Source: an uncultured Paracoccaceae bacterium
GTDB taxonomy: Bacteria > Pseudomonadota > Alphaproteobacteria > Rhodobacterales > Rhodobacteraceae
Reading direction: 5' to 3'
Assembly (NCBI GenBank): GCA_938005545.1
Contig: CALKXV010000058.1
Coordinates: 1-37,863, forward strand
DNA length: 37,863 nucleotides
The position numbers and the translations under genes were made by a program. The notes beneath the pieces are model-generated. The model searched no databases and had not been told where the DNA came from. It was given only the letters and a program-made list of their open reading frames with translations. Shown piece after piece: positions 17,060-25,981 of this stretch. Numbering within the stretch: the first letter of the stretch is position 1; each line of letters opens with the position of its first letter.

Positions 17060-18028
17060 CTAGCGTTCTTTGACGTAGGGCTCGCCACCAGCGCGCGGTG
17101 GGATCGCTTTGCCCACGAAACCTGCCAGAATGACCACAGTCAGGATATAGGGCAGCGCATCCATCAACTGTCCGGGGATCTCAAACTGAAGCACAGCTTT
17201 GACCACGTCGGGGCGGAAAGACAGCGCTTGGAAAAACCCGAACAACAAGCAGGCGAACAATGCGTACCATGGCCGCCATTTGGCAAAGATCAGAGCGGCC
17301 AGCGCGATGAAGCCTCGGCCCGAGGACATGTCCTTGACGAACCCCGCTTGTAGACCGGTTGCAAGGTAGGCACCCGCCAACCCGCAAAGCACGCCACATA
17401 TACCAACCGCGACGAAGCGTAGCCAGATGACGTTGACCCCTGCTGTATCGACGGCTGCTGGATTCTCACCCACGGCGCGCAGTCGTAACCCAAACCGGGT
17501 GCGGAACAGGATGTACCAAGTCAAAGGCACCGTCAGGAAGGCGACATAGACCAAGATCGAATGGCCCGAAATCAGTTCGGAATAGATCGGCCCAAGGTAA
17601 GGCACATCGGCAAGCGCGCTTTGGAAGGGTAGGTCGATTTCGTTGAAACGTGCGGCTCCGGCCAGTGACGGCGTACGTCCGCCTTGCTGAAACCAGTCCT
17701 GCGCAATCAAAACGGTCAGGCCTGCCGCCAGAAAATTGATCGCAACGCCCGAGATCAGCTGGTTCCCCCGGAATGTGATCGACGCCAACCCGTGGACTGC
17801 TGACAGGAAAAGCGATGCGCCCATGCCCGCCAAAAGCCCCAGCCAAACCGATCCTGTGATGGCTGCGAAAGCTGCGGAAAAGAACGCCGCCGCCAGCATT
17901 TTACCTTCCAGACCAATGTCGAAAATGCCCGCTCGTTCTGAATAAAGCCCTGCAAGGCAAGCGAATAACAGGGGTGTCGCCAGTCGGACTGTGGTGTCGA
18001 GGATTTGGATTAGGGTGAGGAAGTCCAT
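17060..18028 (-). CDS. Nucleoside-type ABC transporter permease (second permease)
   Basis: A 322-residue permease of the BMP-associated (YufQ-like) branch with about eight to ten hydrophobic helices. EYxxR-like RAVGENPAAVDTAGVNV is the permease motif that contacts the ATPase. GLVFILGL-like N-terminal and QLMDALPYILTVVILAGFVG C-terminal blocks are typical. AGGAGG lies 9 bases upstream of the ATG, and only 4 bases separate it from the preceding permease. Last gene of the five-gene importer unit. Substrate is probably nucleosides, by family. Confidence 0.9.
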   Translation of the reverse strand: MDFLTLIQILDTTVRLATPLLFACLAGLYSERAGIFDIGLEGKMLAAAFFSAAFAAITGSVWLGLLAGMGASLFLSAVHGLASITFRGNQLISGVAINFLAAGLTVLIAQDWFQQGGRTPSLAGAARFNEIDLPFQSALADVPYLGPIYSELISGHSILVYVAFLTVPLTWYILFRTRFGLRLRAVGENPAAVDTAGVNVIWLRFVAVGICGVLCGLAGAYLATGLQAGFVKDMSSGRGFIALAALIFAKWRPWYALFACLLFGFFQALSFRPDVVKAVLQFEIPGQLMDALPYILTVVILAGFVGKAIPPRAGGEPYVKER

Positions 18029-18032
18029 GAGC

Positions 18033-19133
18033 CTAAACCTCCTCGCTACGAGGTTTGCGCAGCAATAAGAACAGTTTTTCCAACGGCATCCGTACCAGAT
18101 TGTCGAGCGCTCCGGTGAACAGGATCACAAGGCCCTGGATCAGGATGATCAATTCGCGCGGGATGCTGGCCCAAAGCGCCAATTCACCGCCGCCCTGATA
18201 CAGAAACCCAAACAGCAGTGCCGCCAGAAAAATACCCACAGGATGCGAACGCCCCATCAACGCGACGGCTAGCCCGATAAATCCAGCGCCTTCGACCGAG
18301 TTCAGAACCAGACGGTCAGTGGCCATAACGCTGTTGATACCCATCATGCCTGCAAGACCACCCGAAATCATCATGGCAACAATGATCATCTTGGTCGGCG
18401 AGATGCCCGCATAGGCAGCGGCAGATTCGCTGTGACCATAGGCGCGCAGCTCGTAGCCAAGCTTGGTGCGCCAGACCAGCAACCAGAACAAGTAACAGGC
18501 CAGAATGGCGATGAAAAAACTGATGTTTGCGGGGGCTGCGTCCGAAAATTCAATGGCGAACAGCCCAAAGATGTCTGAAAACTTTGGAAGGGCAACGCCG
18601 TCGCCGAAGCGGCGGGTTGCCGGGTCCATTGAACCTTCTGGTTTCAGAACCTCGACCAACAGAAAAACCATCAAAGCCGCGACGATATAGTTGAACATAA
18701 TCGTTGTGATAACGATGTGACTGCCGCGCTTGGCCTGCAACCAAGCGGGGATAATGGCCCAAGCCGCCCCAAACAAGGCACCACCCAGCATGGCGGCGGG
18801 CAGGGCAAGCGTCCAATGGGGCCATGGCACCGCAAGACAGACAAGCGCAACACCAAGCCCGCCAAACGTGGCCTGACCTTCGCCACCAATGTTGAACAGC
18901 CGTGCATGGAATGCGATGGCGGCACAAAGACCGGTGAAGATGAAGTTGGTGGTGTAATAAAGCGTATAGCCCCAGCCATAGGTCGATCCGAGCGCGCCGG
19001 TCACCATGAGCTTTAGCGCTTCAAAGGGGTTCATGCCCAAATACAGGATCACAAGACCTGATAGAAAGAACGAGATCAGAATTGACAGGATCGGGATCAA
19101 GATCGCGTCGGCCCATTTTGGCATCACATCCAT
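18033..19133 (-). CDS. Nucleoside-type ABC transporter permease (first permease)
   Basis: A 366-residue permease of the YufP-like branch. It opens with a helix (ILIPILSILISFFLSGLVILYLG) and the GMNPFEALKLMVTGALG block, then repeated helices. NIGGEGQATFGGLG and the ATPase-contact segment ELRAYGHSESAAAYAGI are family markers. AGGGGG precedes the ATG at 19133. The start lies 37 bases after the ATPase stop. Forms a heterodimeric channel with the product of 17060-18028. Confidence 0.9.
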   Translation of the reverse strand: MDVMPKWADAILIPILSILISFFLSGLVILYLGMNPFEALKLMVTGALGSTYGWGYTLYYTTNFIFTGLCAAIAFHARLFNIGGEGQATFGGLGVALVCLAVPWPHWTLALPAAMLGGALFGAAWAIIPAWLQAKRGSHIVITTIMFNYIVAALMVFLLVEVLKPEGSMDPATRRFGDGVALPKFSDIFGLFAIEFSDAAPANISFFIAILACYLFWLLVWRTKLGYELRAYGHSESAAAYAGISPTKMIIVAMMISGGLAGMMGINSVMATDRLVLNSVEGAGFIGLAVALMGRSHPVGIFLAALLFGFLYQGGGELALWASIPRELIILIQGLVILFTGALDNLVRMPLEKLFLLLRKPRSEEV

Positions 19134-19170
19134 GGCGCAGCCCCCTGAAATCGTGTTCCAGCCGTAAAGC

Positions 19171-20712
19171 TCATGCCGCCCCCGACGTATCTGTGATGCC
19201 GGCCATCAACATGCCAAGCTCGTTCTCATTGGTGTCAGCCGCAAGTCGCTCGCCCGTGATCTGACCGTCGAACATAACGGTGATGCGATCCGCAAGCGAC
19301 AGGATCTCTTCCAGCTCGACCGAAACTAAAAGGACGGCCTTGCCACGATCTCGCAATTCGACAATCTGTTGATGGATGAATTCGATTGCCCCGATATCAA
19401 CACCGCGCGTCGGCTGACCAACAAGAAGCAATTCGGGATCACGTTCAATCTCGCGCGCCAGAACGATCTTTTGCTGATTACCGCCCGAGAAATTCTTGGC
19501 AGCCAGGTTTGGAATCGGTGGTCTGACATCGAAACGCGCCATCTTTTCTTCGGTGTCACGACGGATCGCGCGATTGTCCATCAGGTATTTAGATCTTTGG
19601 TACTCGGGTGCACGATGATAGCCGAACACCATGTTTTCCCAAGCAAAATAGTCAAGGATCAGCCCCTCGCGGTGACGGTCCTCGGGCACATGGCAGATAC
19701 CGTTCGCCCGTCGCGTTTGCCCGTCCGAGGCGCGACCGGTCAGATCAATGTCCTGACCGTTCAACGTGACCCGACCTGTGGCACTTCGATAGCCACCAAG
19801 TACTTCCAACACTTCCGATTGGCCGTTTCCGGCAACACCTGCGATACCAAGGATTTCGCCTTGGCGGACATTCAGATCGATGCCCTTTACACGTTCGACG
19901 CCGTCGTCATCCACCACGCGAAGACCTTGAATGTCGAGCACCTTGTCTTTCGGCTGAGCCGCTACTTTGTCGACCTGCAAAAGCACTTTTCGCCCGACCA
20001 TAAGCTCGGCCAGAGCCTGCGGATTGGTTTCAGATGTCTTGACCGTTGCAGTCATTTCACCGCGCCGCATCACTGAAACAGTGTCGGTCACGTCCATGAT
20101 CTCGCGCAGCTTGTGGGTGATCAGGATGATCGTTTTGCCTTCGTCGCGCAGACCTTTCAGAATGCGGAACAGGTGATCGGCTTCCGATGGCGTCAAAACC
20201 CCGGTGGGTTCATCTAAAATCAAAATGTCGGCTTTGCGATAAAGCGCCTTTAGGATCTCAACCCGTTGTTGGTGCCCGACTGAAAGTTCTTCAATCGTCT
20301 CATCTGGATCGACGCTAAGCTCATATTCACGCGCAAGCTCGGTCAGCAGTTTTCGTGCCTTCGACAGCGACGGGCGCAGTCGCGCACCTTCTTCCGCTCC
20401 AAGGACAACGTTTTCCAGAACAGTGAAATTTTCGACCAGCTTGAAGTGCTGAAACACCATACCGATGCCAGCGGCGATGGCGGCCTGGCTGTCAGGGATT
20501 TCGGTTTTGGTGCCAGAAATAAAAACCTCACCCCGGTCGGCTTTGTAAAACCCGTAAAGGATCGACATCAAAGTGGATTTGCCAGCGCCGTTCTCGCCGA
20601 TAATGCCATGGATCGTGCCCGGCATCACGCGGATCGAGATATCTTTGTTGGCTTGCACAGGGCCAAAGGCTTTGGAAATGCCCTTTAATTCGATGGCTGG
20701 TTCAGCGTTCAT
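19171..20712 (-). CDS. Nucleoside-type ABC transporter ATP-binding protein (two ABC domains)
   Basis: A 513-residue fused double ATPase of the YufO/RbsA-like type that powers uptake. First domain: Walker A GENGAGKS (about 38-45), signature LSVGHQQRVEIL, Walker B ILILDEPTGVLTP. Second domain: Walker A is degenerate (GVAGNGQS, lacking Gly-Lys-Ser), but the signature FSGGNQQKIVLARE is intact, as usual in this family, so ATP hydrolysis is probably asymmetric. Its ATG overlaps the stop of the upstream NTF2-like gene (ATGA), so translation is coupled. Confidence 0.93.
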   Translation of the reverse strand: MNAEPAIELKGISKAFGPVQANKDISIRVMPGTIHGIIGENGAGKSTLMSILYGFYKADRGEVFISGTKTEIPDSQAAIAAGIGMVFQHFKLVENFTVLENVVLGAEEGARLRPSLSKARKLLTELAREYELSVDPDETIEELSVGHQQRVEILKALYRKADILILDEPTGVLTPSEADHLFRILKGLRDEGKTIILITHKLREIMDVTDTVSVMRRGEMTATVKTSETNPQALAELMVGRKVLLQVDKVAAQPKDKVLDIQGLRVVDDDGVERVKGIDLNVRQGEILGIAGVAGNGQSEVLEVLGGYRSATGRVTLNGQDIDLTGRASDGQTRRANGICHVPEDRHREGLILDYFAWENMVFGYHRAPEYQRSKYLMDNRAIRRDTEEKMARFDVRPPIPNLAAKNFSGGNQQKIVLAREIERDPELLLVGQPTRGVDIGAIEFIHQQIVELRDRGKAVLLVSVELEEILSLADRITVMFDGQITGERLAADTNENELGMLMAGITDTSGAA

Positions 20713-21059
20713 TCGGGCGCGCCTGTGCCGGCGAAACCGGTCATCCGCGCGATTGGTCCGTCTGCGGGGCTAATAAAATACTGGCCGAACTGTTCCATGC
20801 CGTTTCCCATGCGAAATGCGACGGTGACGCGCGCGGTGCCTTGGATGGTTTCGGTTTTAACCACCGTGGCTGTCGCACCCGGTGAAGCGTCGGTGAACAT
20901 ACCCACATAGGCTGCAAGCGCGTCCGGGCCTTGGATTGGTGCATCGGTGCGGGGATCTGCGTAAACAACGTCGCCTGCAACTGAGCCTTGGATTGCCGCG
21001 TTACGGTCAGTGGCGTCGGCCATACCCCAAGCGGCGAAAAAATCGTCGATTTCTGCCAT
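20709..21059 (-). CDS. NTF2-like / SnoaL-like small protein in the ABC operon
   Basis: A 116-residue protein with the cone-like alpha+beta pattern of the NTF2 superfamily: N-terminal helix FFAAWGMADATDRNAAI, then DVVYADPRTDAPIQGPDALAAYV, and paired strands ATVVKTETIQGTARVTVAFRMG. Members act as small-molecule isomerases, hydrolases or binding proteins, so activity cannot be assigned. It sits between the substrate-binding protein and the ATPase of the importer and is coupled to the ATPase by ATGA, which argues for a role linked to the imported compound. A hairpin precedes it. Confidence 0.78.
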   Translation of the reverse strand: MAEIDDFFAAWGMADATDRNAAIQGSVAGDVVYADPRTDAPIQGPDALAAYVGMFTDASPGATATVVKTETIQGTARVTVAFRMGNGMEQFGQYFISPADGPIARMTGFAGTGAPE

Positions 21060-21081
21060 TTATCCACCCCGGAAAACTGAA

Positions 21082-21110
21082 AAGGGGCCGCTTTTCCTGC
21101 GCGGCCCCTT
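21082..21110 (-). terminator. Hairpin/attenuator after the BMP binding-protein gene
   Basis: AAGGGGCCGC (21082-21091) and GCGGCCCCTT (21101-21110) form a perfect ten-pair stem with a nine-base loop, followed on the minus strand by a short T-rich stretch. It lies 13 bases after the stop of the binding-protein gene and before the NTF2-like gene. Such partial terminators let the binding protein be made in excess over the membrane parts. Confidence 0.75.
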
Positions 21111-21122
21111 CTTAAAGTTTGT

Positions 21123-22124
21123 TTAGAAGTCGAGAGCTGGGCAGCTGTCGTTTTCATAGTAGGCAACAACGTTCACATCGCCCGCAATGATCTTTTCGCG
21201 TGCATCGTCAACTGCGGACTTCATGTCGGCCGTAATAAGCGAGGCGTTGTTGTCATCCAGCGCATATCCAACGCCATCATTGCCAAGGCCCATTGTCACA
21301 ACGCCAGGTTCAAAGCCTTCGACGCCATTTGCAAAGACGTCATAAACAGCGTTGTCCACGCGTTTCAGCATCGATGTCAGAACCTTACCCGGATGCATGT
21401 GGTTCTGGTTGGAGTCGACGCCGATCGACAGGATGTCGGCATCTGCTGCTGCCTGAAGAACACCAACACCCGTACCACCAGCGGCGGCATAAACCACGTC
21501 CGCACCTTGGTTGATCTGAGCTTTGGTCAACTCACCACCTTTTACCGGGTCGTTCCAGGCTGCAGGTGTTGTGCCTGTCATGTTGGCAACAACGTTGATG
21601 TCAGCGTTTACCGATTTGGCACCTTGGGCATAGCCACAGGCAAAGTGACGGATCAAAGGTACGTCCATGCCGCCGATGAAGCCAACTGTGCCGGTTTCAG
21701 ACGCCATCGCGGCCAACATGCCAACCAGATAGCTGCCTTCGTGTTCGGCGAATGTGATCTGCCGTAAGTTCGGGAGATCAAGCCAGCCCACGTCGACAAT
21801 CGCGAACTTCGTGTCTGGGTACTTGGGTGCAACTTCTTCGATGGTTGACGCGTTCTGGAAACCAAGAACAACGATGGGGTTGAAACCACGCTCGGCCAGC
21901 TGCGTTGCGAATTGTACGCGCTGCGCTTCAGCCGTGACTTCAATCTCGCGATAGCTGTTGCCGGTTTCCTCGGCCCAGCGTTTTGCGCCGTTATACGCGG
22001 CTTCGTTGAAAGATTTGTCGAATTTGCCGCCCAGGTCGTACATCAGTGCGGGTTCGGAAAGCGCTGCGGTGGACGTCAGCGCCAAAAGCGCTGCGCCGCC
22101 CAGCATCTTCTTGATGATGGTCAT
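21123..22124 (-). CDS. BMP-family ABC transporter substrate-binding protein
   Basis: A 333-residue periplasmic binding protein of the Bmp/PnrA-like family (nucleoside-type). Signal peptide MTIIKKMLGGAALLALTSTAALSEP, with no lipobox cysteine, so it is probably soluble. DLGGKFDKSFNEAAYNGA is the family N-terminal signature. VGFIGGMDVPLIRHFACGY and DVVYAAAGGTGVGVLQAA are the ligand-domain motifs. AGGAGA lies upstream of the ATG. First gene of the importer unit; a hairpin downstream should limit read-through. Nucleosides are the likely ligand by family, unproven here. Confidence 0.92.
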   Translation of the reverse strand: MTIIKKMLGGAALLALTSTAALSEPALMYDLGGKFDKSFNEAAYNGAKRWAEETGNSYREIEVTAEAQRVQFATQLAERGFNPIVVLGFQNASTIEEVAPKYPDTKFAIVDVGWLDLPNLRQITFAEHEGSYLVGMLAAMASETGTVGFIGGMDVPLIRHFACGYAQGAKSVNADINVVANMTGTTPAAWNDPVKGGELTKAQINQGADVVYAAAGGTGVGVLQAAADADILSIGVDSNQNHMHPGKVLTSMLKRVDNAVYDVFANGVEGFEPGVVTMGLGNDGVGYALDDNNASLITADMKSAVDDAREKIIAGDVNVVAYYENDSCPALDF

Positions 22125-22274
22125 GTGAATGATCTCCTAGTTGCCAGTCGTTCGGACGCAGTCTGAAACGATACCCCCCGCGCCCCTTGATGCTCGAATA
22201 AGGCCGGAGCTATGCGGGAGGGTCAATAGGAGTCTTGTGATTCTTCTTGGGATTCGAACTGCAATACCGGTTGA

Positions 22275-22718
22275 TCAGGGGGATTTTAGCGTTTTGCTCA
22301 TCATGATGGCATCTGTTCGACCATTGGCCGTGCGATAGTATTTTGGGCGTTTGGCGTCTTCTGTCCAACCTTCAGCAAGGTAAAACCCGCGCGCCACTTG
22401 GTTCGTATCGGCGACTTCAAGAAACGCGCGACGCGCCCCTCGTGCGGCGGCTTCGGCTTCGAAGGCCCGAAGACATTCCCGTCCATTGCCTCTGCCTTGG
22501 AACTCAGGGGCAACCGCCAAGGTCAAAAGCTCGGCTTCGTCCAGAACGACACGCCCAAGCGCAAAGCCTGAGGGGGATTGCACCACTGATTGCGTTGCGT
22601 GTTGCGTGGTGAGGAAAATGCCGGGGCTGCTCAGAAGGTCTGCGAAGTCGTTTTCCGTCCACGGCGCGGGAACCTTCATGGCACTTGCATGCAGTTGGGC
22701 GAGCACTTTGGGTGTCAC
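22275..22718 (-). CDS. rimI: Ribosomal-protein-alanine N-acetyltransferase-like GNAT
   Basis: A 147-residue GNAT. The acetyl-CoA loop is VAPEFQGRGNGRECLRAF (about 82-99), with AFLEVADTNQVARGFYLAEGW after it, as in RimI (N-acetylation of S18). The GTG start at 22718 overlaps the tsaB stop (GTGA); upstream in-frame codons fall inside tsaB. In many bacteria rimI follows tsaB, which supports the name. Residues are more divergent than in E. coli RimI, so another protein N-acetyltransferase remains possible. Confidence 0.85.
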   Translation of the reverse strand: MTPKVLAQLHASAMKVPAPWTENDFADLLSSPGIFLTTQHATQSVVQSPSGFALGRVVLDEAELLTLAVAPEFQGRGNGRECLRAFEAEAAARGARRAFLEVADTNQVARGFYLAEGWTEDAKRPKYYRTANGRTDAIMMSKTLKSP

Positions 22719-23437
22719 GACAAAATGGTGACGGCGGCGTCTTTTCGAGGCGCCGCATCGGCAGGGCGCACATAAAGCGGTGTTGGACGGGCAGCGGTTC
22801 CCGAAACGGGCCACTTTCGAACTACTCTGCCGGCAATCGAAGATGCCCGTTCGCGTTCTTGGCCCTCGTCCAACAGAATTGGCGTCGGTGCGCTTAACAA
22901 GCCTGATGGTCGAAAGTTATCAGCAACAGCTTGGAAAAGGCCGCCGCCATCTGGCCCCACGACCGCGTCAAGGGATTGGACCCAAGACGGGCAGGACAGT
23001 GTCTCTTCAGATTGAAGAAACGGTTCGCCCTCGGGTTCACCGCCAACAAAAATTTGAAAGTAAATGCTTTTGTGTGGGCCGGGGGCAAAAACCGCAACTT
23101 GGCCATCCGGCGATTTCGCAATGTCGAAGTAGGTCTCAAAGGTAGTCACCCCAACTGCCGGAATGTTCCGTGCCAGTGCCAGACCTCTTGCGGCGCTTAC
23201 GCCAATGCGGATGCCTGTGAAATTGCCCGGCCCGACGCCGACGCCAATTGCATTGATGTCGTCCCAGACCGCGCCAGCGTCCCTCATAACGTCGTCCAGC
23301 ATGGGAAACAGGCACTCGGCTTGACCGCGTGACATGTTTTCGTGGCGGTTGGCAACGATTTCCCCACCGATCATCAAGGCCGCTGCACAATGGGGGCCAG
23401 ATGTGTCGAACGTCAGGATCGCCGGTGCCGTGCTCAC
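22715..23437 (-). CDS. tsaB: tRNA threonylcarbamoyladenosine complex subunit TsaB
   Basis: A 240-residue ASKHA-fold protein that bridges TsaD and TsaE in making t6A37 on ANN-decoding tRNAs. ILTFDTSGPHCAAAL opens the first strand-loop; GVGVGPGNFTGIRIGVSAARGLA is the hallmark TsaB block. The GTG start overlaps the GFA stop (GTGA), and the stop overlaps the rimI start (GTGA). TsaB lacks catalytic residues by nature, so none are expected. Confidence 0.93.
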   Translation of the reverse strand: MSTAPAILTFDTSGPHCAAALMIGGEIVANRHENMSRGQAECLFPMLDDVMRDAGAVWDDINAIGVGVGPGNFTGIRIGVSAARGLALARNIPAVGVTTFETYFDIAKSPDGQVAVFAPGPHKSIYFQIFVGGEPEGEPFLQSEETLSCPSWVQSLDAVVGPDGGGLFQAVADNFRPSGLLSAPTPILLDEGQERERASSIAGRVVRKWPVSGTAARPTPLYVRPADAAPRKDAAVTILS

Positions 23438-23868
23438 TTCGGCACGCCTGTCAGGATCGCGCGCGCGCTTCCTGAAACCCGATCAGCGTCCTTGCCCATA
23501 TGCACCCAAGACAAAGCGCTTTCTGCGTGGCAATGGATCACCGGCTCCAAACCATCGGCCTGATCCAGAATGCCAAGGGGCACATAAAGCTGATCTGGCA
23601 GATAGTCGAATTGCGCCATCAATGCCGACCCACAATCAGGGCAAAACCACCGTGTCACACCCGGATTGACAGGTTTTGCAGGCGGGCGCATGGGGTCAAG
23701 GCGCACATGTTCCTTGCCAAACGCCGCAAATGCGGGCGACGGTGATGACGTTACACGGCGGCAATCGACGCAATGGCAATAAGCGATGGTTTCGGGGGCC
23801 GCATCTGCCGCGACCCGGCTGGCTCCGCAATAGCAGCGTCCTGATATAACCGGGCCGTCAGGCCGCAA
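23434..23868 (-). CDS. GFA-family (glutathione-dependent formaldehyde-activating-like) zinc protein
   Basis: A 144-residue protein with the GFA/CENP-V zinc pattern: Cys12 and Cys14 in RCYCGA, Cys31, Cys33 and Cys36 in CHCVDC, and Cys76 and Cys79 in WFCPDCGS, i.e. the seven-cysteine set for two zincs. Family members bind S-containing adducts such as S-hydroxymethylglutathione, but most paralogues have no shown activity. It starts with TTG at 23868, overlapping the NifU-like gene by 11 bases, and lies in the same operon as tsaB. Function here is uncertain. Confidence 0.85.
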   Translation of the reverse strand: MRPDGPVISGRCYCGASRVAADAAPETIAYCHCVDCRRVTSSPSPAFAAFGKEHVRLDPMRPPAKPVNPGVTRWFCPDCGSALMAQFDYLPDQLYVPLGILDQADGLEPVIHCHAESALSWVHMGKDADRVSGSARAILTGVPK

Positions 23869-24418
23869 CCGGGCGCACCTCGACCACTTCTGGAATATAG
23901 TGTCGCAACAGGTTCTCGATGCCCATTTTCAGCGTCAATGTTGAAGACGGGCAACCGGCACATGCGCCCTGCATGTGCAGATAGACGATCCCGCGTTCAA
24001 AGCCGTGGAACACGATGTCACCACCATCTTGCGCCACAGCGGGGCGCACGCGGGTATCAAGCAACTCTTTGATCTGGGTGACGATTTCGCCGTTTTCGCC
24101 GGTGTGCTCCGCGTGGCCGCTTGCGGCGGTTTCGCCTTCCATCACGGGCTTTCCTGACTGAAAATGCTCCATGATCGCGCCAAGTAGGGGGGCTTTCAGA
24201 ACGTCCCACTCCTGACCTTCATCCTTGGTCACCGTGACGAAATCTGCACCCAGAAAGACGCCCGTAACACCGTCGACACCGAAGATACGCGTGGCGAGCG
24301 GCGATGCACCAGCCGTGTCGGGTGCCGGAAAGTCAGCCGTACCCGCGCCCAAGACGCTTTGGCCGGGCAAAAACTTCAATGTAGCAGGATTAGGCGTGGA
24401 TTCGGTTTGAATGAACAT
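23858..24418 (-). CDS. NifU/Nfu-type iron-sulfur scaffold protein
   Basis: A 186-residue protein with an N-terminal Nfu domain (MFIQTESTPNPATLKFLPG, residues 1-88) and a C-terminal NifU-like domain with the cluster motif C153-AG-C156 (GACAGCPSS). It assembles or carries 4Fe-4S clusters, which would serve SdhB-type enzymes, though no direct link exists in this window. The start is the ATG at 24418 with GGAGG upstream; an upstream extension to 24472 is not conserved-looking. First gene of the nifU-GFA-tsaB-rimI run. Confidence 0.92.
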   Translation of the reverse strand: MFIQTESTPNPATLKFLPGQSVLGAGTADFPAPDTAGASPLATRIFGVDGVTGVFLGADFVTVTKDEGQEWDVLKAPLLGAIMEHFQSGKPVMEGETAASGHAEHTGENGEIVTQIKELLDTRVRPAVAQDGGDIVFHGFERGIVYLHMQGACAGCPSSTLTLKMGIENLLRHYIPEVVEVRPVAA

Positions 24419-24512
24419 GGACGCACCTCCGGGGTTAGCTTCAGATATGCGTCCGGGCATCCCCGCTGTCAATAGTTTGGAACGATTCTAAACTTGTCAG
24501 GCGGGCCATTGC

Positions 24513-24968
24513 TTAGCAAATCATCGACAATTTATCTTTCGACATCTCGCCGGGAACAATTGTCAACGGCACGGGAAGCGATCCAAAACTGCGCGACAAG
24601 GCCGCCACAATGGGACCGGGGCCCCCTTTTTCGGCACTCGCGCCAAGAACCAGAACGCCGATGTCACCATCCTCCTCGATCTGGGCCAAAATCTCGGACA
24701 CAGGGTCGCCTTCGCGGATTGCAAGTTCAGGATCAACATTCTGGCGGTCGCGCATCCACTTGGCGAACACCTCGAAATGCGCATTGATTCTGTCGCGGGC
24801 TTCTTCGCGCATGATCTCACCGACCCCGATCCAATGGTTGAATTCTTCGGGCGGGATCACGGCCAGCACTTGCACACCACCACCGGTTTTTGCCGCTCGC
24901 ATAGCCGCAAACCGCATGGCATTCAGGCATTCGCGGCTGTCATCAAGAACGACAAGAAACTTGCGCAT
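24513..24968 (-). CDS. Universal stress protein (UspA family)
   Basis: A 151-residue cytoplasmic protein of one UspA domain. It opens with MRKFLVVLDDSRECLNAMRF, the beta1-alpha1 segment, and has LVLGASAEKGGPGPIVA near residue 105, corresponding to the ATP-loop region but without the usual Gly-x2-Gly-x9-Gly-Ser spacing being clear, so ATP binding is doubtful. GGGAGA lies before the ATG. It follows the ornithine-cyclodeaminase-type gene by 32 bases and precedes nifU by 94. Confidence 0.85.
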   Translation of the reverse strand: MRKFLVVLDDSRECLNAMRFAAMRAAKTGGGVQVLAVIPPEEFNHWIGVGEIMREEARDRINAHFEVFAKWMRDRQNVDPELAIREGDPVSEILAQIEEDGDIGVLVLGASAEKGGPGPIVAALSRSFGSLPVPLTIVPGEMSKDKLSMIC

Positions 24969-25000
24969 TTAGGGTCTCCCTTTCGGGTATGATGAGGGGT

Positions 25001-25981
25001 TCAGCGGCCCGTGTCCATTGCATCGGCTGCGACCCGCTGTCCGGCTCCCAAAGCTTCGGCACGCCCAAGCGCCAGAACCGAAGCGGCGTAATCGCCCAAT
25101 GCGATGCCACGGAAGGCAAAAGCGGACGGGCCCTGCGTTTGCGCAACTTTCCCCGTCACCAAATCGGTGAGGTCACCGTTAATCGTATCGCGCGCAACCA
25201 TCGGTTTTTCGGCGCTTCGTTCCTGTTCCATGTCATCCACGACGATTGTGCTGAAAGACCGTATCGTTTCAGGCATCCAGGGAATACAAAGATCGGTGAT
25301 CGCGGCGAACGCATTTGGTTTCATCCAACTGACGTCAAGAAACGGCGTGATCGTGTAATCCAGCGTGACCGAAGTGACGACGATATCAGATTGCTTGATC
25401 GTCTCTTCCGCACTCGCGACAACGGCCTCTAGCCCATCGCGCTCGGCACGTTCGCAAAGCGCATCCCGGTTGGCGGCCCCCCGACCACAAGCCAGAACGC
25501 GCTTTAGCGGCAGAAAGTCCCGAAACGCCGTGAGATGGCTATGAGCCTGAACCCCGCAGCCGATAAAGCCGATGGTCTGTGCGTCCAGGCTTGCCATGCG
25601 TCGCGCGGCCACAGCAGACAGTGCCGCCGTGCGATGTGCGGTGATCCAATTGGCCCCCAGAACGGCCTTCAAAAGCCCGGTTTCCGCATCCAAGATCATG
25701 ATCGCTCCATTGATCGCGGGAAGGTTGCGGCCGGGATTGTCCGGACATACGGCGACAGTTTTCAACACCGTCAAACCTTCGTCTCCGATGGCAAGGGTCG
25801 ACATCATGTAACGTCCACCGCCCGGCATAAGGGCTGACTTTGGCGTCACGTGCAACCGCCCTTCGGATTTGGCGATCAACGCGGTTTCGATGGCGTCGGC
25901 AATCTGGCTTGGCGGGATGTTAAGCGCTTCCAAAGCTTGATCGGGCAAGTAAAGGAAATCATCGGTCAAATGAAGCGTCAT
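25001..25981 (-). CDS. Ornithine cyclodeaminase / mu-crystallin family protein
   Basis: A 326-residue NAD(P)-dependent enzyme. The substrate-site lysine lies in VLKTVAVCPDNPGRNLP, TAHRTAALSAVAARRMA is the family helix, and TIGFIGCGVQAHSHL is the Rossmann glycine motif. The family includes ornithine cyclodeaminase, alanine dehydrogenase and pyrroline-carboxylate/ketimine reductases, so the reaction is not fixed. The ATG at 25981 overlaps the stop of the membrane-protein gene (ATGA), which excludes the longer start at 26047. Its operon includes an aminotransferase, so an amino-acid/ketimine reaction is plausible. Confidence 0.85.
   Translation of the reverse strand: MTLHLTDDFLYLPDQALEALNIPPSQIADAIETALIAKSEGRLHVTPKSALMPGGGRYMMSTLAIGDEGLTVLKTVAVCPDNPGRNLPAINGAIMILDAETGLLKAVLGANWITAHRTAALSAVAARRMASLDAQTIGFIGCGVQAHSHLTAFRDFLPLKRVLACGRGAANRDALCERAERDGLEAVVASAEETIKQSDIVVTSVTLDYTITPFLDVSWMKPNAFAAITDLCIPWMPETIRSFSTIVVDDMEQERSAEKPMVARDTINGDLTDLVTGKVAQTQGPSAFAFRGIALGDYAASVLALGRAEALGAGQRVAADAMDTGR

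Noticed and set aside
16502-17353. Long plus-strand frame opposite the TauE/SafE gene (283 codons)
   Set aside because: Histidine- and glutamine-rich sequence typical of antisense shadows; it crosses two real genes.
19369-20076. Plus-strand frame opposite the ABC ATPase (235 codons)
   Set aside because: Antisense shadow of the conserved ATPase motifs.
22249-22259. tRNA T-arm-like sequence GGGATTCGAAC before the BMP operon
   Set aside because: The flanking bases do not pair on either strand and no acceptor or anticodon stem is found.
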